Part shown: piece after piece, positions 40,065 to 50,130 of the stretch
Numbering within the stretch: the stretch's first letter is position 1
How the letters are laid out: each line of letters opens with the position of its first letter
Origin: Ketogulonicigenium vulgare WSH-001
Lineage (GTDB): Bacteria; Pseudomonadota; Alphaproteobacteria; Rhodobacterales; Rhodobacteraceae
Assembly: GCF_000223375.1 (NCBI RefSeq)
Contig: NC_017384.1
Location: 620,001 to 684,000 of the forward strand
Direction: 5' to 3'
DNA: 64,000 nucleotides
The notes under the pieces: model-generated
What the model was told of the DNA's origin: nothing
Seen by the model: only the letters and a program-made list of their open reading frames with translations
The model's database searches: none
Position numbers and translations under genes: made by a program

Positions 40065-40986
40065 ATGCGCGGGCATCTGTTGGGATTCGTATCGGGCGCG
40101 GCTGTGTCTGTGGTGGCGCTGGGTGCAAGCGCGCTGCTGTCGCCCCTGCGCCTGCCGCCGCACGACATGGCGCAAGAAGTCGCGGCCCGCCCCGCACAGG
40201 CCGAGGCCGCCCCCGCCGCAGATGTGGCTGAGGTCGGCGCCGCCCCTGATGCCGCCCTGCGCCCCGATTTGCCGCAGCGCGCCGCCGACGCCCCCGCGAC
40301 CTTGGACGCTGCGACCCCGATGCCAAGCGCGCCGCCCGTGCAAACCGCACCGCTGCCGCAGACCGCGCCCGCGCCGGTCGCATTGCCAAGTCCTGCCGCA
40401 AACCAGCCGCCCGATCGAGGCCTATGCCGCCCCCACAGCGCCGGTCATTGGCCGCGCTTTGGCAATTGTGATGATTGACGATGGCATGATGGTGGGCGGC
40501 CCGCAGGCCGTCGCCGCGCTGCCGATGCCAGTGACGATTGCGATTGACCCCTCGCGCGCCGATGCCACTGACAAGATGAACGCCTATCGCGCCATGGGGA
40601 TCGAGGTTGTCGCGCTGCTGCGGCTAGAGGGTGCGGGGCCGACCGCCGTTTTCGCCGCCCAGCACGCGCTGCCGCAGGCGGTGGCGGTGATGGACGTCGA
40701 TTCAGCCGAGATCGGCACCGGCGCTGCCAATGCGCTGCGCGAGGCGGGTCTGGGGCTGATCTCGATGGGTGAGGGCACGGGCGATTTGCAACATGCGCAG
40801 ATCACCGCGCAATTGCCCAGCACGGCCAGCAGTCCCATCGTGCTGGCGCGCGAGATCAGCGGCCTTGCCGCCAGTGATCAAGACGCAGTGTTCCTAACGC
40901 GGCTGCGGCCTGTGGTCATCGCCGCGCTGCGCGCCGGAACACTGCCCACGGGCTTTGTTCCGGTCTCGGCGTTGCTGCGGGATTAA
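40065..40986 (+). pseudogene. Divergent polysaccharide deacetylase (YibQ/DUF610 family), frameshifted
   Basis: The N-terminal part starts at ATG 40065 with AAAGGGG upstream and reads a membrane anchor (GHLLGFVSGAAVSVVALG) and an Ala/Pro-rich linker. The DUF610 deacetylase-like domain (LAIVMIDDGMMVGGPQAVAALPMPVTIAIDP through GFVPVSALL) is in the +1 frame. The two join if one C is dropped from the CCC at about 40410-40412. So this is either a recent inactivating mutation or a sequence error; the downstream frame is otherwise intact to the stop at 40986. It overlaps the end of trpE. Confidence 0.75.
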
Positions 40987-42491
40987 TTGTCTTTCAGGCC
41001 GCGAAACATCGTGGCCTCGGCGGCGGCGCGCCGTAGTGCGCCACTTTTGTGCACGGTTTCCATATATTCCGCCTCGGGGTCGCTGTCATAGACAACGCCG
41101 CCACCGGCCTGAATATAGAGCTTGTTGTCTTTCACAACGGCGGTGCGCAGGGCGATACACATATCCATATCGCCATTGGCGCTGAAATAGCCGAGGCCCC
41201 CGCCATAGATGCCGCGCTTTTCCGGCTCCAGCTCGTCAATGATCTGCATCGCACGCACTTTGGGAGCGCCCGAGACCGTGCCTGCGGGCATACCGGCAAA
41301 GAAGGCCGACAAAGCGTCCTGATCGTCGCGCAGCTCGCCGATCACATTCGAGACGATATGCATCACATGGCTATAGCGCTCGATCGTGAATTTCTCGGTC
41401 GGCTTCACGGTGCCGGGCTTTGACACGCGGCCCACATCATTGCGACCCAGATCCAGCAGCATCAGATGCTCGGCCAATTCCTTGGGTTCGTTCAGCAGGT
41501 CATGCTCATGCGCCAGATCCTGCTCTGGCGTTGCGCCGCGCGGGCGGGTGCCGGCGATCGGGCGGATGGTCACTTCCTTGCCAAAGACGCGCACCAGAAT
41601 CTCGGGGCTGGCACCGACGATCTGATAGCCGCCAAAGTTGAAATAGAACATGAAGGGCGAGGGGTTCGTACGGCGCAGGCTGCGATACAGCGAAAACGGC
41701 GGCTCGTGGAAATCCTGCGTCCAGCGCTGTGCGGGGACGACTTGAAAGATATCGCCGGCGCGGATGTAATCCTTGGCCTTCTCGACCGCGGCCTTATAGC
41801 CCTCGCGCGTGAAATTCGACACGGGTTCCGACGGGGTGCCGACCGATCCCAGCGCCCGCCCGCTGAGGGCGACAGGGCGATCCAGCGCAACCTCGGCATC
41901 GCGGACGCGTTCGGCGGCTTGGGCATAGGCGGCGCGGGCCGACTGCCCGCTGTTCGCCCAGGCGGGGGCGACCAGAATAACCTCGCCCTTGACGCCGTCC
42001 AGCACCGCCACGACCGAAGGACGCAGCAGCACCGCATCGGGCACGCCAATCGGGTCGGGGTTCACATCGGGCAGATGTTCGACCAACCGGATCATATCAT
42101 AGCCCAGATAGCCAAACAGGCCCGCACTGGCCGACGGCAAATCATCGGGCAGGTCGATTTTCGATTCGTCCAGCAGGGTGCGGATCGCGGCCAGCGGCTC
42201 GCCCATATCGGTATAGGCATCTTCGTCATAGCGCGCGGCGCGGTTCACGCGGCTGGTGGTGCCGTTGCATTCCCAGATCAGATCGGGGTTCATGCCGATG
42301 ATGGAATAGCGCCCGCGCACCTCGCCGCCGGTCACGCTTTCCAGCATGAACGCGTGTTTGCCCGCGCCAGACAGGCGCATCATCAGCGAGACGGGCGTAT
42401 CCAGATCGGCGGCAAGGCGCGTGTATACAATCTGATTCTTCCCCGCCTCATAGCCGGTGCGAAACGTTTCAAAGTCGGGGAAGATCGGCAT
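40983..42491 (-). CDS. trpE: Anthranilate synthase component I
   Basis: 502 residues. It converts chorismate to anthranilate. The chorismate-binding domain shows IAGTRPRGATPEQD, the LMLLDLGRNDVGRVSKPGTV and SHVMHIVSNV segments and GAPKVRAMQIIDELEPEKRGIYGGG. The N-terminal region holds a feedback-site-like LLESVTGGEVRGRYSIIG (as MLESVTGGE). It starts 12 bases after ppiD, so they may share a transcript; trpG lies beyond the opposite-strand YibQ-like gene. Confidence 0.97.
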   Translation of the reverse strand: MPIFPDFETFRTGYEAGKNQIVYTRLAADLDTPVSLMMRLSGAGKHAFMLESVTGGEVRGRYSIIGMNPDLIWECNGTTSRVNRAARYDEDAYTDMGEPLAAIRTLLDESKIDLPDDLPSASAGLFGYLGYDMIRLVEHLPDVNPDPIGVPDAVLLRPSVVAVLDGVKGEVILVAPAWANSGQSARAAYAQAAERVRDAEVALDRPVALSGRALGSVGTPSEPVSNFTREGYKAAVEKAKDYIRAGDIFQVVPAQRWTQDFHEPPFSLYRSLRRTNPSPFMFYFNFGGYQIVGASPEILVRVFGKEVTIRPIAGTRPRGATPEQDLAHEHDLLNEPKELAEHLMLLDLGRNDVGRVSKPGTVKPTEKFTIERYSHVMHIVSNVIGELRDDQDALSAFFAGMPAGTVSGAPKVRAMQIIDELEPEKRGIYGGGLGYFSANGDMDMCIALRTAVVKDNKLYIQAGGGVVYDSDPEAEYMETVHKSGALRRAAAEATMFRGLKDN

Positions 42492-42503
42492 GTGAGTGAT
42501 CCG

Positions 42504-44342
42504 TTATAGTCCGGTGTTAATGGACGAGACTGCCGTCTCGTTAAAGCTGACCGAAGTCGTTGCGCGTACGGCGCCGCCGTAAGCCTGCATCACATCACCG
42601 GCGAGGCTGTTGTTCAGCGTCTGCGCCAACGCGTCGCGGTCGGCGGTATAGGTGGCGTTGCTCTCGTCCGCAGTGGCGATGCTATCAAGGCGCAGGATGA
42701 CGACGGTGCCCTGATCCGACAAGGTGGTGACATCGCCGCTGTCCAGCGTAAAGGCGGTGGTCATTGTGCCATAGGGGGTGCCCGCCACGACATCGCTGCG
42801 CGTCAGGGCGGGTTCGGTGGTGGCGGTCAGGCCCAACTCCTCGAACGTTGCGCCGCCCTCGACGGCCTCGGCCAGACGGGCGGCCTCAGTGGCGACGGCG
42901 TCTTGGGTCGCTTGGAAACGCCACATCACCTCGGCATAGGCGCGCATCTCGTCCAGCGTTTGCACGCGCGGCGGCACTATCTCGTCCAGACGCAGCACGA
43001 AAATACCGCCATCGGGCAGATCGACAATCGCCGGGAAAGCGCCAATTTCGGCGGCGGCGATAGCTGCGCGGAACGGCTCGTAAGCGGCCATGCCTTCGGT
43101 ATTGCCCTCTTGCCAGTCCAGCGTGCCGCTGCGCAGATCCGAGAGGTTCACGATATCCTCGATCTGCGCGCCGCCTGCGACCAGATCGGTCAGGCTGGCT
43201 TTTTCCTGCGCGATGACGCGGCCTGCGCGGCTGGCGGCCAGCTCATTGCGCAGCGTGTCGCGCACGGCATCATAAGGAGTTTCCTCGGCGGCCAGATCGA
43301 CGTTCACGCGGTAAAGCACCGGGCCAAAGCGCGATGGGACGGGACCAACCGTATCGCCTGTTGCTGCGGCAAAGACGGCAGCGCCACCCTCGCCAAGCGC
43401 GGCTTCGGTCATCTCGCCTTGGTCGATCTCCTCCAGCGAAAAGCCCATCTCATTGGCGAGGTCGGTAAAGGTGATCTCGCCACTTTGGATGCGGGCCAGC
43501 GCGGCCGTTGCATCAGCGTCATTGTTAAAGGTCAGACGGTCGACGATGCGACGCTCGGGCACGATATAGCTGTCGATGCGCTGGTCATAGAGGGCGCGGA
43601 TCTCGTCCTCGGACACTTCGATCGTCTCGGCGGCCATTTCAGGCGTCAGCGCGGCATAGGTCACGCGGCGCGTCTCGGGCGTGGTGAACACATCGGGGTG
43701 GCTGTCGTGATAGGCCTGCAGATCTTCCTCGGTCGGGGCGGGGATATCTGTGGTCACATTGGCGGCAGTGACAGCGGCCCACGTGATCACGCGGCGCTCG
43801 CCGCGGAAACGGGCCAGAGTCTCGGCATAGATGGCGGGCATCGTCAGATCGCCCGCGATGGCGCTGGACAAAAGGCCCGAGGCAATCGCGTCGCGCTGGG
43901 CATCCTCGAACTGACGCTCGGCCAGGCCGACCTGACGCAGGGCGGCGCGATAGGTTTCCAGGCTGAAACCGCCGGTCAGACCCTGAAAGGCGCTGATCTG
44001 CTGGATCTGACGGGCAACATACAGATCGCCGACCGACAGGCCGATGCGGCTAGCCTCGTTTTCCAGCGCGCGTTCCTGCACCAGCTGCTCGCGGGCCATC
44101 GCCTCGCCGCCCATTTGCTGGAATTGCGCGAAGGTCAGCGTATTGCCGAACATCTGGCGCATCTGTTGCAGGCCCTGCTGCATCGCGCCCTGATATTCCA
44201 GCGCGGTCACGGTCTTATCACCGACCTTGCCGACATTTCGCACGGTGCCTGATAGGCCAAGGCCGCCGGTAATCATCAGGCCGCCTGCGATCAGAATGAA
44301 CCCCGCCCAAACAAAGGGGCTCGTGCGCTTTTTCGTGGCCAT
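42504..44342 (-). CDS. ppiD: Periplasmic folding chaperone PpiD/SurA-like peptidyl-prolyl isomerase
   Basis: 612 residues with a short cytoplasmic basic start, one membrane helix (VWAGFILIAGGLMITGGLGL), then a large periplasmic part. A SurA-N-like region (EYQGAMQQGLQQMRQMFG through the LVQERALENEASRIGL) is followed by a parvulin-like segment around residues 240-350 and a C-terminal helical region. PpiD helps outer-membrane protein folding near the Sec translocon. trpE follows 12 bases downstream. Confidence 0.88.
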   Translation of the reverse strand: MATKKRTSPFVWAGFILIAGGLMITGGLGLSGTVRNVGKVGDKTVTALEYQGAMQQGLQQMRQMFGNTLTFAQFQQMGGEAMAREQLVQERALENEASRIGLSVGDLYVARQIQQISAFQGLTGGFSLETYRAALRQVGLAERQFEDAQRDAIASGLLSSAIAGDLTMPAIYAETLARFRGERRVITWAAVTAANVTTDIPAPTEEDLQAYHDSHPDVFTTPETRRVTYAALTPEMAAETIEVSEDEIRALYDQRIDSYIVPERRIVDRLTFNNDADATAALARIQSGEITFTDLANEMGFSLEEIDQGEMTEAALGEGGAAVFAAATGDTVGPVPSRFGPVLYRVNVDLAAEETPYDAVRDTLRNELAASRAGRVIAQEKASLTDLVAGGAQIEDIVNLSDLRSGTLDWQEGNTEGMAAYEPFRAAIAAAEIGAFPAIVDLPDGGIFVLRLDEIVPPRVQTLDEMRAYAEVMWRFQATQDAVATEAARLAEAVEGGATFEELGLTATTEPALTRSDVVAGTPYGTMTTAFTLDSGDVTTLSDQGTVVILRLDSIATADESNATYTADRDALAQTLNNSLAGDVMQAYGGAVRATTSVSFNETAVSSINTGL

Positions 44343-44417
44343 GTTTTGGTCCCGTGCCGTTCAATTTCGTTCGACACTGCATAAGGGGCGCGCGCGCGCC
44401 ATGCAAGGCGGCAGACC

Positions 44418-45587
44418 TCAGGGGCGATAGGATGTGAGGCGCCGGAACAGCTCTGTGATCTGGGCGGCGTCGATATTGGCAAAGGCGATGCGCAATTGCC
44501 GCTGTCCGCCCGTATCGCCGGGGGCGGTGAACATGGTGCCGGGCAGCATCAGAATGCTTGCCTCCTCGACCAGCCGCCTCGCCAAGATGTCCGAGGCCAT
44601 CTCAAACGGATGCGCGACATAGGCGAAATAAGCGCCGCAGCCCAGCAGCCGCCAGCCCTGCGCAGCAAGGGGGGCAAAGCCGTCGATCACCGCCTGCCTG
44701 CGCCGCAAAATCTCTTCCCGCTCGCCAGCCAGCCAGCCGTCCAGATGTTCGATTCCCCATAGCGCGGCATTCTGGCCCAGCTGGCTGGGGCAGATCGTCA
44801 TGCTGTCGATGAATTTTTCGATCTCGAACAGGCGGGCGGGGGCGGTGGTCACGGCGCCGACGCGGTGGCCGGGCAGGCGGTAGGCCTTGGAAAAGGAATA
44901 GAGGTGGATGAGGGTGTGATCCCAATCCGGCAGCGCGAACAGCCCATGCGCAGGCGCGCTGCGGCTGTCGAAATCGCGATAGGTCTCGTCCAGAATCAGC
45001 GCGATGCCATGCGCCTTGGCCAGATCGTAAAAGGCGCGCACCACACCTTCGGGATATTCGACGCCGGTAGGGTTGTTAGGCGTCACCAGCACGATGGCGC
45101 GGGTGCGCGGCGTGATCAGCGCGGCAGCGGCGGCAGGGTCGGGGATCAGCGTATCATCCAGCGCCAGCGGCACGGTCGTGATCCCCGCCATATCGTTCCA
45201 CATGCGGTGGTTGAAATACCACGGGCTTGGCAGGATGATCTCGTCACCCTCATCGCAGAGGCTGGCACTGGCGGCGCAATAGGCCTGATTGCAGCCCGAG
45301 GTGATCGCCACCTGATCGGCGCTGACCGTGCCGCCATTCAGCCGCGCCCACCGCGCCGCCAGCGCCGCGCGCAAAGCAGGCAGGCCAAGGTCGGGGCCAT
45401 AGCGATGAATGGACGGATCGTTCAGCACCATCTGCGCCATCGCCTGCAACATATCGGCAGGTGGCGGCGCGAGTGGGGCGGCCTGGCTGACATTGATCAG
45501 CGGGCGCTCTGGCGGGAAGGTGGTCCCCGCCAGCCAACTGCGCGATTCCGTAATGGGCGAGGGAAACGTCGCAGCGGTGCGTGTCAT
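44418..45587 (-). CDS. PLP-dependent aminotransferase, class I/II
   Basis: 389 residues, fold type I. Visible: the VTPNNPTGVEYPEG loop, LILDETYRDFDS (PLP-binding Asp and Tyr) and the Schiff-base lysine in SFSKAYRLPGHRVG, with the C-terminal substrate Arg region near RQLRIAFANID. The substrate is not determined; aspartate/aromatic-type relatives are common. It lies 3 bases downstream of gpt on the same strand. Confidence 0.87.
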   Translation of the reverse strand: MTRTAATFPSPITESRSWLAGTTFPPERPLINVSQAAPLAPPPADMLQAMAQMVLNDPSIHRYGPDLGLPALRAALAARWARLNGGTVSADQVAITSGCNQAYCAASASLCDEGDEIILPSPWYFNHRMWNDMAGITTVPLALDDTLIPDPAAAAALITPRTRAIVLVTPNNPTGVEYPEGVVRAFYDLAKAHGIALILDETYRDFDSRSAPAHGLFALPDWDHTLIHLYSFSKAYRLPGHRVGAVTTAPARLFEIEKFIDSMTICPSQLGQNAALWGIEHLDGWLAGEREEILRRRQAVIDGFAPLAAQGWRLLGCGAYFAYVAHPFEMASDILARRLVEEASILMLPGTMFTAPGDTGGQRQLRIAFANIDAAQITELFRRLTSYRP

Positions 45588-45590
45588 GGC

Positions 45591-46109
45591 TTATTCGCGA
45601 CCGCGATAAGGCTCGACATATTGCAGCGCCATATCCCAAGGGAAGAAAATCCAGGTGTCTTGGCTGACTTCGGTGATGAAAGTGTCAACCTGCACGCGGC
45701 CCTTGGGCTTGGCATAGACGGTGGCGAAATGCGCCTTGGGATACATCTGACGCACCAGTTCCAGCGTTTTGCCGCTGTCGACCAGATCATCGACGATCAA
45801 GATGCCTTCGCCGTCTTTCATAAAGTCGGGATCGGGTTGGTTCAGCACTTCCAGCCCGCTTTGCTGGTTGTGGTCATAGCTTTTCACACCGATCGTATCG
45901 ATGGTGCGGATATCCAGCTCGCGCGCGAGGATCGAGGCGGGCACCATGCCGCCGCGCGTGATCGCGCAGATGCCACGCCACGTCCCGTTCTCGCCCGGGC
46001 CATGCCCGTCCAGACGCCACGCCAGCGCGCGGCTGTCACGATGGATCTGATCCCAGCTGATGTGGAAGCCCTTTTCATGGGGCAGGCGGTCGGGGCGCGG
46101 AGTGGTCAT
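45591..46109 (-). CDS. gpt: Xanthine(-guanine) phosphoribosyltransferase
   Basis: 172 residues from ATG 46109. A purine salvage enzyme. The PRPP-binding motif is [17 protein letters not shown] and the N-terminal segment [20 protein letters not shown] matches Gpt. [16 protein letters not shown] is the dimer/PRPP loop. It lies between fabI (25 bases upstream, same strand) and the aminotransferase. Confidence 0.93.
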   Translation of the reverse strand: MTTPRPDRLPHEKGFHISWDQIHRDSRALAWRLDGHGPGENGTWRGICAITRGGMVPASILARELDIRTIDTIGVKSYDHNQQSGLEVLNQPDPDFMKDGEGILIVDDLVDSGKTLELVRQMYPKAHFATVYAKPKGRVQVDTFITEVSQDTWIFFPWDMALQYVEPYRGRE

Positions 46110-46134
46110 CTGGATTACCTGGCTGGATATTGGG

Positions 46135-46953
46135 TTAGTCTTTGGACAGTTCCTTGGCCATGTCGGGGGCGTCAATCGCCTTCATCCCCACAACATGATA
46201 GCCCGCATCGACGTGCAGAACCTCGCCCGTGACGCCCGAACCTAGGTCCGACAGCAGATAGAGGGCCGAGCGGCCGACATCTTCGATCGTCACATTGCGG
46301 CGCAGCGGCGAGTTATATTCGTTCCACTTCAGGATATAGCGGAAATCGCCGATGCCGCTGGCGGCAAGCGTTTTGATCGGGCCGGCCGAGATCGCATTCA
46401 CGCGGATGCCGTCTTTGCCCAGATCTTCGGCAAGATATTTCACCGATGCCTCAAGCGCGGCTTTGGCGACGCCCATGACGTTATAATGCGGCATGACTTT
46501 CTCGCCGCCGTAATAGGTCAGCGTCATGGCCGAGCCGCCGGGCTCCATCAGCTTTTCCGCGCGCTGCATGATCGCGGTGAACGAATAGACCGAGATATCC
46601 ATCGCCAGCAGGAAGCCGTTGCGCGATGTGTCGACATAGCGGCCGCGCAGGTCGTTCTTGTCCGAGAAGGCAATCGCATGGACGACAAAGTCCAGCTTGC
46701 CCCATTTTTCCTCAAGCGCGGCGAACAGGGCGTCGATCGACTCCATATCCGTCACATCGCAGGGCAGCACGATATCCGAGCCGAGTTCTGCGGCGAGGGG
46801 CGTCACACGCTTTAGCAGCGCATCACCCTGATACGAGAAAGCAAGCTCGGCTCCGGCGTCAGCACAGGCTTTCGCGATGCCCCAGGCGATGGATTTATCA
46901 TTGGCCAGGCCCATGATAAGTCCACGCTTTCCCTTCATCAGTTCATTTGCCAT
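46135..46953 (-). CDS. fabI: Enoyl-ACP reductase, NADH (FabI)
   Basis: 272 residues, short-chain dehydrogenase fold. It performs the last step of fatty acid elongation. Motifs: [19 protein letters not shown] for NADH binding, the catalytic Tyr and Lys in [16 protein letters not shown], and [12 protein letters not shown]. It is divergent from pdxH; the gap of 175 bases must contain both promoters. Confidence 0.96.
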   Translation of the reverse strand: MANELMKGKRGLIMGLANDKSIAWGIAKACADAGAELAFSYQGDALLKRVTPLAAELGSDIVLPCDVTDMESIDALFAALEEKWGKLDFVVHAIAFSDKNDLRGRYVDTSRNGFLLAMDISVYSFTAIMQRAEKLMEPGGSAMTLTYYGGEKVMPHYNVMGVAKAALEASVKYLAEDLGKDGIRVNAISAGPIKTLAASGIGDFRYILKWNEYNSPLRRNVTIEDVGRSALYLLSDLGSGVTGEVLHVDAGYHVVGMKAIDAPDMAKELSKD

Positions 46954-47128
46954 TCTATTCCTCTTGCCAAACGTGGCTGTTCTGACCTTTCTCTAGGCCA
47001 TTGCCCCGCAGGCGGCAAGAACCATCACAACCTGTTCGCGACGTAGCGTCATTAAGGCGTTAAGGGTAACATTCACGTCGCAGTATGTCATTTTACGCCA
47101 CCGAAGTGCGCCCAAGAGAGTAGCAAGC

Positions 47129-47734
47129 ATGAACCCCACTGACGGCATTTTCGCAGGCGAGAACCCCTATGAGATCGCCCGCGCCTGGTTGGCCGAGGCA
47201 ACCATCACCGAACCCAATGATCCCAATGCAATCGCCTTGGCGACAGCGGATTCTGCGGGCCTGCCCGATGTGCGGATGGTCTTGCTGAAAGCCATCGAAG
47301 ACGATGCGTTTGTCTTTTATACCAATCATGACAGTGACAAGGGCCGCGCGCTTGCTGAAAATCCGCAAGCCGCCTTCGTGCTGCACTGGAAAACGCTGCG
47401 TCGCCAGATTAGGGTGCGCGGCCATGTCGCACCAGAAACCGAGACTGCATCAGATGCATATTTCGCATCGCGCGCGCTGGAGAGCCGGATCGGGGCCTGG
47501 GCCTCGGACCAATCACGCCCTCTTGAGTCGCGCGCCGTGTTGATGCAGCGTGTCGAGCAACTAAACGCGCGTTTTGGGGACGCGCCGCCACGGCCGCCGC
47601 ATTGGGGCGGTTACCGCATTATTCCCCAGAGTATCGAGTTTTGGGCCGATGGTGCCCACCGTTTGCATGATCGCTTTCGGTGGAGTCGCGAATCGGCCTT
47701 AAACCCGTGGGTCGTTCAGCGCCTTTACCCTTGA
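47129..47734 (+). CDS. pdxH: Pyridoxamine 5'-phosphate oxidase
   Basis: 201 residues, FMN-dependent. It makes pyridoxal 5'-phosphate. Segments: [40 protein letters not shown] (FMN site) and the C-terminal [16 protein letters not shown] and RLHDRFRW. It stands alone between fabI (divergent) and the cold-shock gene. Confidence 0.96.
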   Translation: MNPTDGIFAGENPYEIARAWLAEATITEPNDPNAIALATADSAGLPDVRMVLLKAIEDDAFVFYTNHDSDKGRALAENPQAAFVLHWKTLRRQIRVRGHVAPETETASDAYFASRALESRIGAWASDQSRPLESRAVLMQRVEQLNARFGDAPPRPPHWGGYRIIPQSIEFWADGAHRLHDRFRWSRESALNPWVVQRLYP

Positions 47735-47850
47735 AGCCGTGACGGCGAAGGGCTAGGCAGCTTGCGATTTGTTCCGTTTTGCGTGTGGTTATATTAAGGT
47801 CAATATAGATATTCACGAGGTCGGGATAGGCTCCCGTAAAATCGCACTGC

Positions 47851-48381
47851 ATGAATACAGATAACGAACAGCCAGCCGTTTTGATGGCTGGCCATGTGAA
47901 ATGGTATGACGCGACCAAAGGATTTGGCTTTATTGTCGATCCACAAGGACGCTCGGACATCTTGCTCCACGCCAATGTGCTGCGTCGCTTTGGCCTCAAT
48001 AGCGTTGGCGAAGGTATTGAAATTACGGTGCTAGTCAGTCGGACGCCCAAAGGCGCGCAGGCGATCGAGATTTTGGCGGTCGGCGATAATGGCCGCCCCG
48101 GCACCGGACTTACCGACCTTGAGGGGCTTAGTGCCGAGGAAATCCGCGCCTTGCCTGTGGTGCCCGCGCGGGTCAAACGCTTTGATCGCACACGCGGATT
48201 TGGCTTTGCGAATGTCTTTGGAAGCGCCGATGATGTGTTCATCCATATCGAAGTGATGCGCGAAGGCGGATTCTCCGACCTGCGCCAAGGAGAAGCAATA
48301 TGTCTGCGCCTGATCGCCGGAAAACGAGGGCCAATGGCCGTGGCCGTTATGCCTTGGGAGGCGGGCTTGCCTTTGGCCTAG
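47851..48381 (+). CDS. Double cold-shock-domain protein
   Basis: 176 residues with two CSDs. The first begins GHVKWYDATKGFGFIVD near residue 14 and contains DILLHANVLRRFG. The second begins ARVKRFDRTRGFGFANVF near 107 and contains DVFIHIEVM. The RNP1-like KGFGFI and DILLH/VFIHI elements bind single-stranded nucleic acid. The arrangement is common in alphaproteobacterial CspD-like proteins. Its last 82 bases overlap the start of the DUF192 gene in another frame. Confidence 0.88.
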   Translation: MNTDNEQPAVLMAGHVKWYDATKGFGFIVDPQGRSDILLHANVLRRFGLNSVGEGIEITVLVSRTPKGAQAIEILAVGDNGRPGTGLTDLEGLSAEEIRALPVVPARVKRFDRTRGFGFANVFGSADDVFIHIEVMREGGFSDLRQGEAICLRLIAGKRGPMAVAVMPWEAGLPLA

Positions 48382-48827
48382 CCGCCTTGACGGCCTTTGC
48401 CGATGTGTCCAGTGCGCAGGCGCAGGTTGCCTGCCACGAGGGCACATTATTCATCCGCAAACACGACACCGGTGAGACGTTGCGCTTCATGGTGGCAGTG
48501 GTCGATACCGTGCAGACCCGCGCCCAAGGGTTGATGTTCGTGCCGCAGATGCCCGATATGGCCGGTATGCTGTTCGTTTATGACGCGCCCGAAAGCCCCA
48601 GCTTTTGGATGCGCAATACGCTGATTCCCCTCGATATGCTGTTTGCAGCGCCCGACGGTGAAATTACGCGCATTCATGAAAACGCGATCCCGCATGACGA
48701 AACGGCAATTCCGGGCGGGCCGAATGTGCAATATGTCCTTGAAATCAATGGCGGCGCGGCGGAGGCGCTGGGGTTGACGGCGGGTGATCACATGATTCAC
48801 CCCTCGATTGCCGGAAGTTGCAATTAG
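48300..48827 (+). CDS. DUF192 family exported protein
   Basis: 175 residues. The start at 48300 is fixed by an AAGGAGAAG ribosome site inside the cold-shock gene. A long basic leader with a hydrophobic core (ALGGGLAFGLAALTAFADVSSAQA) is a signal peptide. The DUF192 domain follows with RAQGLMFVPQMPDMAGMLFVYD and FWMRNTLIPLDMLF. Function unknown. The overlap of 82 bases suggests translational linkage to the cold-shock protein. Confidence 0.87.
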   Translation: MSAPDRRKTRANGRGRYALGGGLAFGLAALTAFADVSSAQAQVACHEGTLFIRKHDTGETLRFMVAVVDTVQTRAQGLMFVPQMPDMAGMLFVYDAPESPSFWMRNTLIPLDMLFAAPDGEITRIHENAIPHDETAIPGGPNVQYVLEINGGAAEALGLTAGDHMIHPSIAGSCN

Positions 48828-48871
48828 CGGTCTTTCCCTCGGCAAAAATTGCCGCTATGAGGGCCTTGGTT

Positions 48872-48948
48872 CGGGGCGTAGCGCAGCCTGGTAGCGCATC
48901 TGTTTTGGGAACAGAGGGTCGGGAGTTCGAATCTCTCCGCCCCGACCA
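48872..48948 (+). tRNA. tRNA-Pro (anticodon TGG)
   Basis: A 77-base cloverleaf with encoded CCA: acceptor CGGGGCG/CGCCCCG, D arm GCGC...GCGC, anticodon stem TCTGT/ACAGA with loop TTTGGGA, and T arm GGGAG-TTCGAAT-CTCTC. The C at position 1 pairing with G72 and the TGG anticodon fit tRNA-Pro. Confidence 0.96.
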
Positions 48949-48951
48949 TAT

Positions 48952-48975
48952 AAAAGGATGAACCAGCATCCTTTT
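48952..48975 (+). terminator. Terminator behind tRNA-Pro
   Basis: AAAAGGATG (48952-48960) pairs with CATCCTTTT (48967-48975) around AACCAG, starting four bases after the tRNA end. Confidence 0.85.
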
Positions 48976-49065
48976 GATTATCCTTATCAGTTTATCGATC
49001 TGATCGGCTAACCCGCCGTTTACAGTCGCCGTTTTAACCTGTCCTTGTTTGGAACGGGGCAGGCG

Positions 49066-50130
49066 ATGAAACGGGCATTGATTACAGGCATTACCGGGCA
49101 GGACGGCTCTTATCTGGCCGAGTTTTTGCTGGAAAAGGGATATGCGGTCCATGGGATGTTGCGGCGCGCATCCGTCGATAATACGCAGCGCATTGCGCAT
49201 CTTTTGCCCGATCAGCCCCTGCATCTGCACTACGGCGATCTGTCCGATGCAGCGGGGCTGACCGCGATTCTGGCGCGCATCCAGCCCGATGAAATCTATA
49301 ATCTTGGCGCCCAAAGCGATGTCGCTGCCAGTTTCGACACACCGCTTTATACGGCCGATGTGAACGCGCTGGGCGCGCTGCGCCTGCTCGAGGTGATGCG
49401 CGCTTTGCAATTGCGCGCGCGATTCTATCAGGCCTCGACCTCAGAACTTTACGGGGCCACCCGCGCGCCCATCCAGCACGAGGGGACGCCCTTTCAGCCC
49501 CGATCGCCCTATGCGGTCGCCAAGCTGTTCGCGTATTGGAGCGTGGTGAATTATCGCGAGACCTATGGCTTTCACGCCAGCAACGGGCTGTTATTCAACC
49601 ACGAAAGCCCCCGGCGCGGCGAAAACTTTGTTGCGCGCAAGATTACCCGTGGCCTGTCGCGGTTGGCCCAGGGGCTAGAGGGGCCGTTGCGGCTGGGCAA
49701 TTTGGATGCGCTGCGCGACTGGGGCCATGCGCGCGATTATGTGCGGATGCAGTGGCTGATGCTGCAACAGGATCGCCCCGGTGATTATGTGATCGCGACG
49801 GGACACCAATGCAGCGTGCGCCAGTTCGTCACCTGGGCCGCCGAGGATCTGGGCCTGACGCTGGAATTTCGCGGCAGCGGCACGCAGGAGCACGCGATTG
49901 TTGCGCGAAACGACGGCCCCTATGCGCCCGCTTTGCGCCGTGGGGACAGGGTGTTGCAGGTTGACCCGCATCTTTTTCGGCCCGCCGATGTGCCGCAACT
50001 GCGCGGCGACGCTGCCCGTGCCCATGCGATCTTGGGCTGGGTGCCTGAAATTGATGCACGCACGCTCTGCCGCGAGATGGTGCTCGCAGATATCCAACTG
50101 GCCCGGGCGCAGCGCCCGATACCCGCATGA
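49066..50130 (+). CDS. gmd: GDP-mannose 4,6-dehydratase
   Basis: 354 residues from ATG 49066 (GGGGCAGG upstream). First step of GDP-fucose synthesis. The NADP motif is [19 protein letters not shown]; the catalytic triad is seen in ASTSELYG (Thr/Glu) and [14 protein letters not shown] (Tyr-x3-Lys). [18 protein letters not shown] is diagnostic of GMD. It overlaps fcl by four bases. Confidence 0.94.
   Translation: MKRALITGITGQDGSYLAEFLLEKGYAVHGMLRRASVDNTQRIAHLLPDQPLHLHYGDLSDAAGLTAILARIQPDEIYNLGAQSDVAASFDTPLYTADVNALGALRLLEVMRALQLRARFYQASTSELYGATRAPIQHEGTPFQPRSPYAVAKLFAYWSVVNYRETYGFHASNGLLFNHESPRRGENFVARKITRGLSRLAQGLEGPLRLGNLDALRDWGHARDYVRMQWLMLQQDRPGDYVIATGHQCSVRQFVTWAAEDLGLTLEFRGSGTQEHAIVARNDGPYAPALRRGDRVLQVDPHLFRPADVPQLRGDAARAHAILGWVPEIDARTLCREMVLADIQLARAQRPIPA

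Noticed and set aside
48300..48381. Frameshift joining the cold-shock and DUF192 genes into one protein
   Set aside because: Each gene has its own complete domains, the first has a normal stop and the second its own strong ribosome site and signal peptide.
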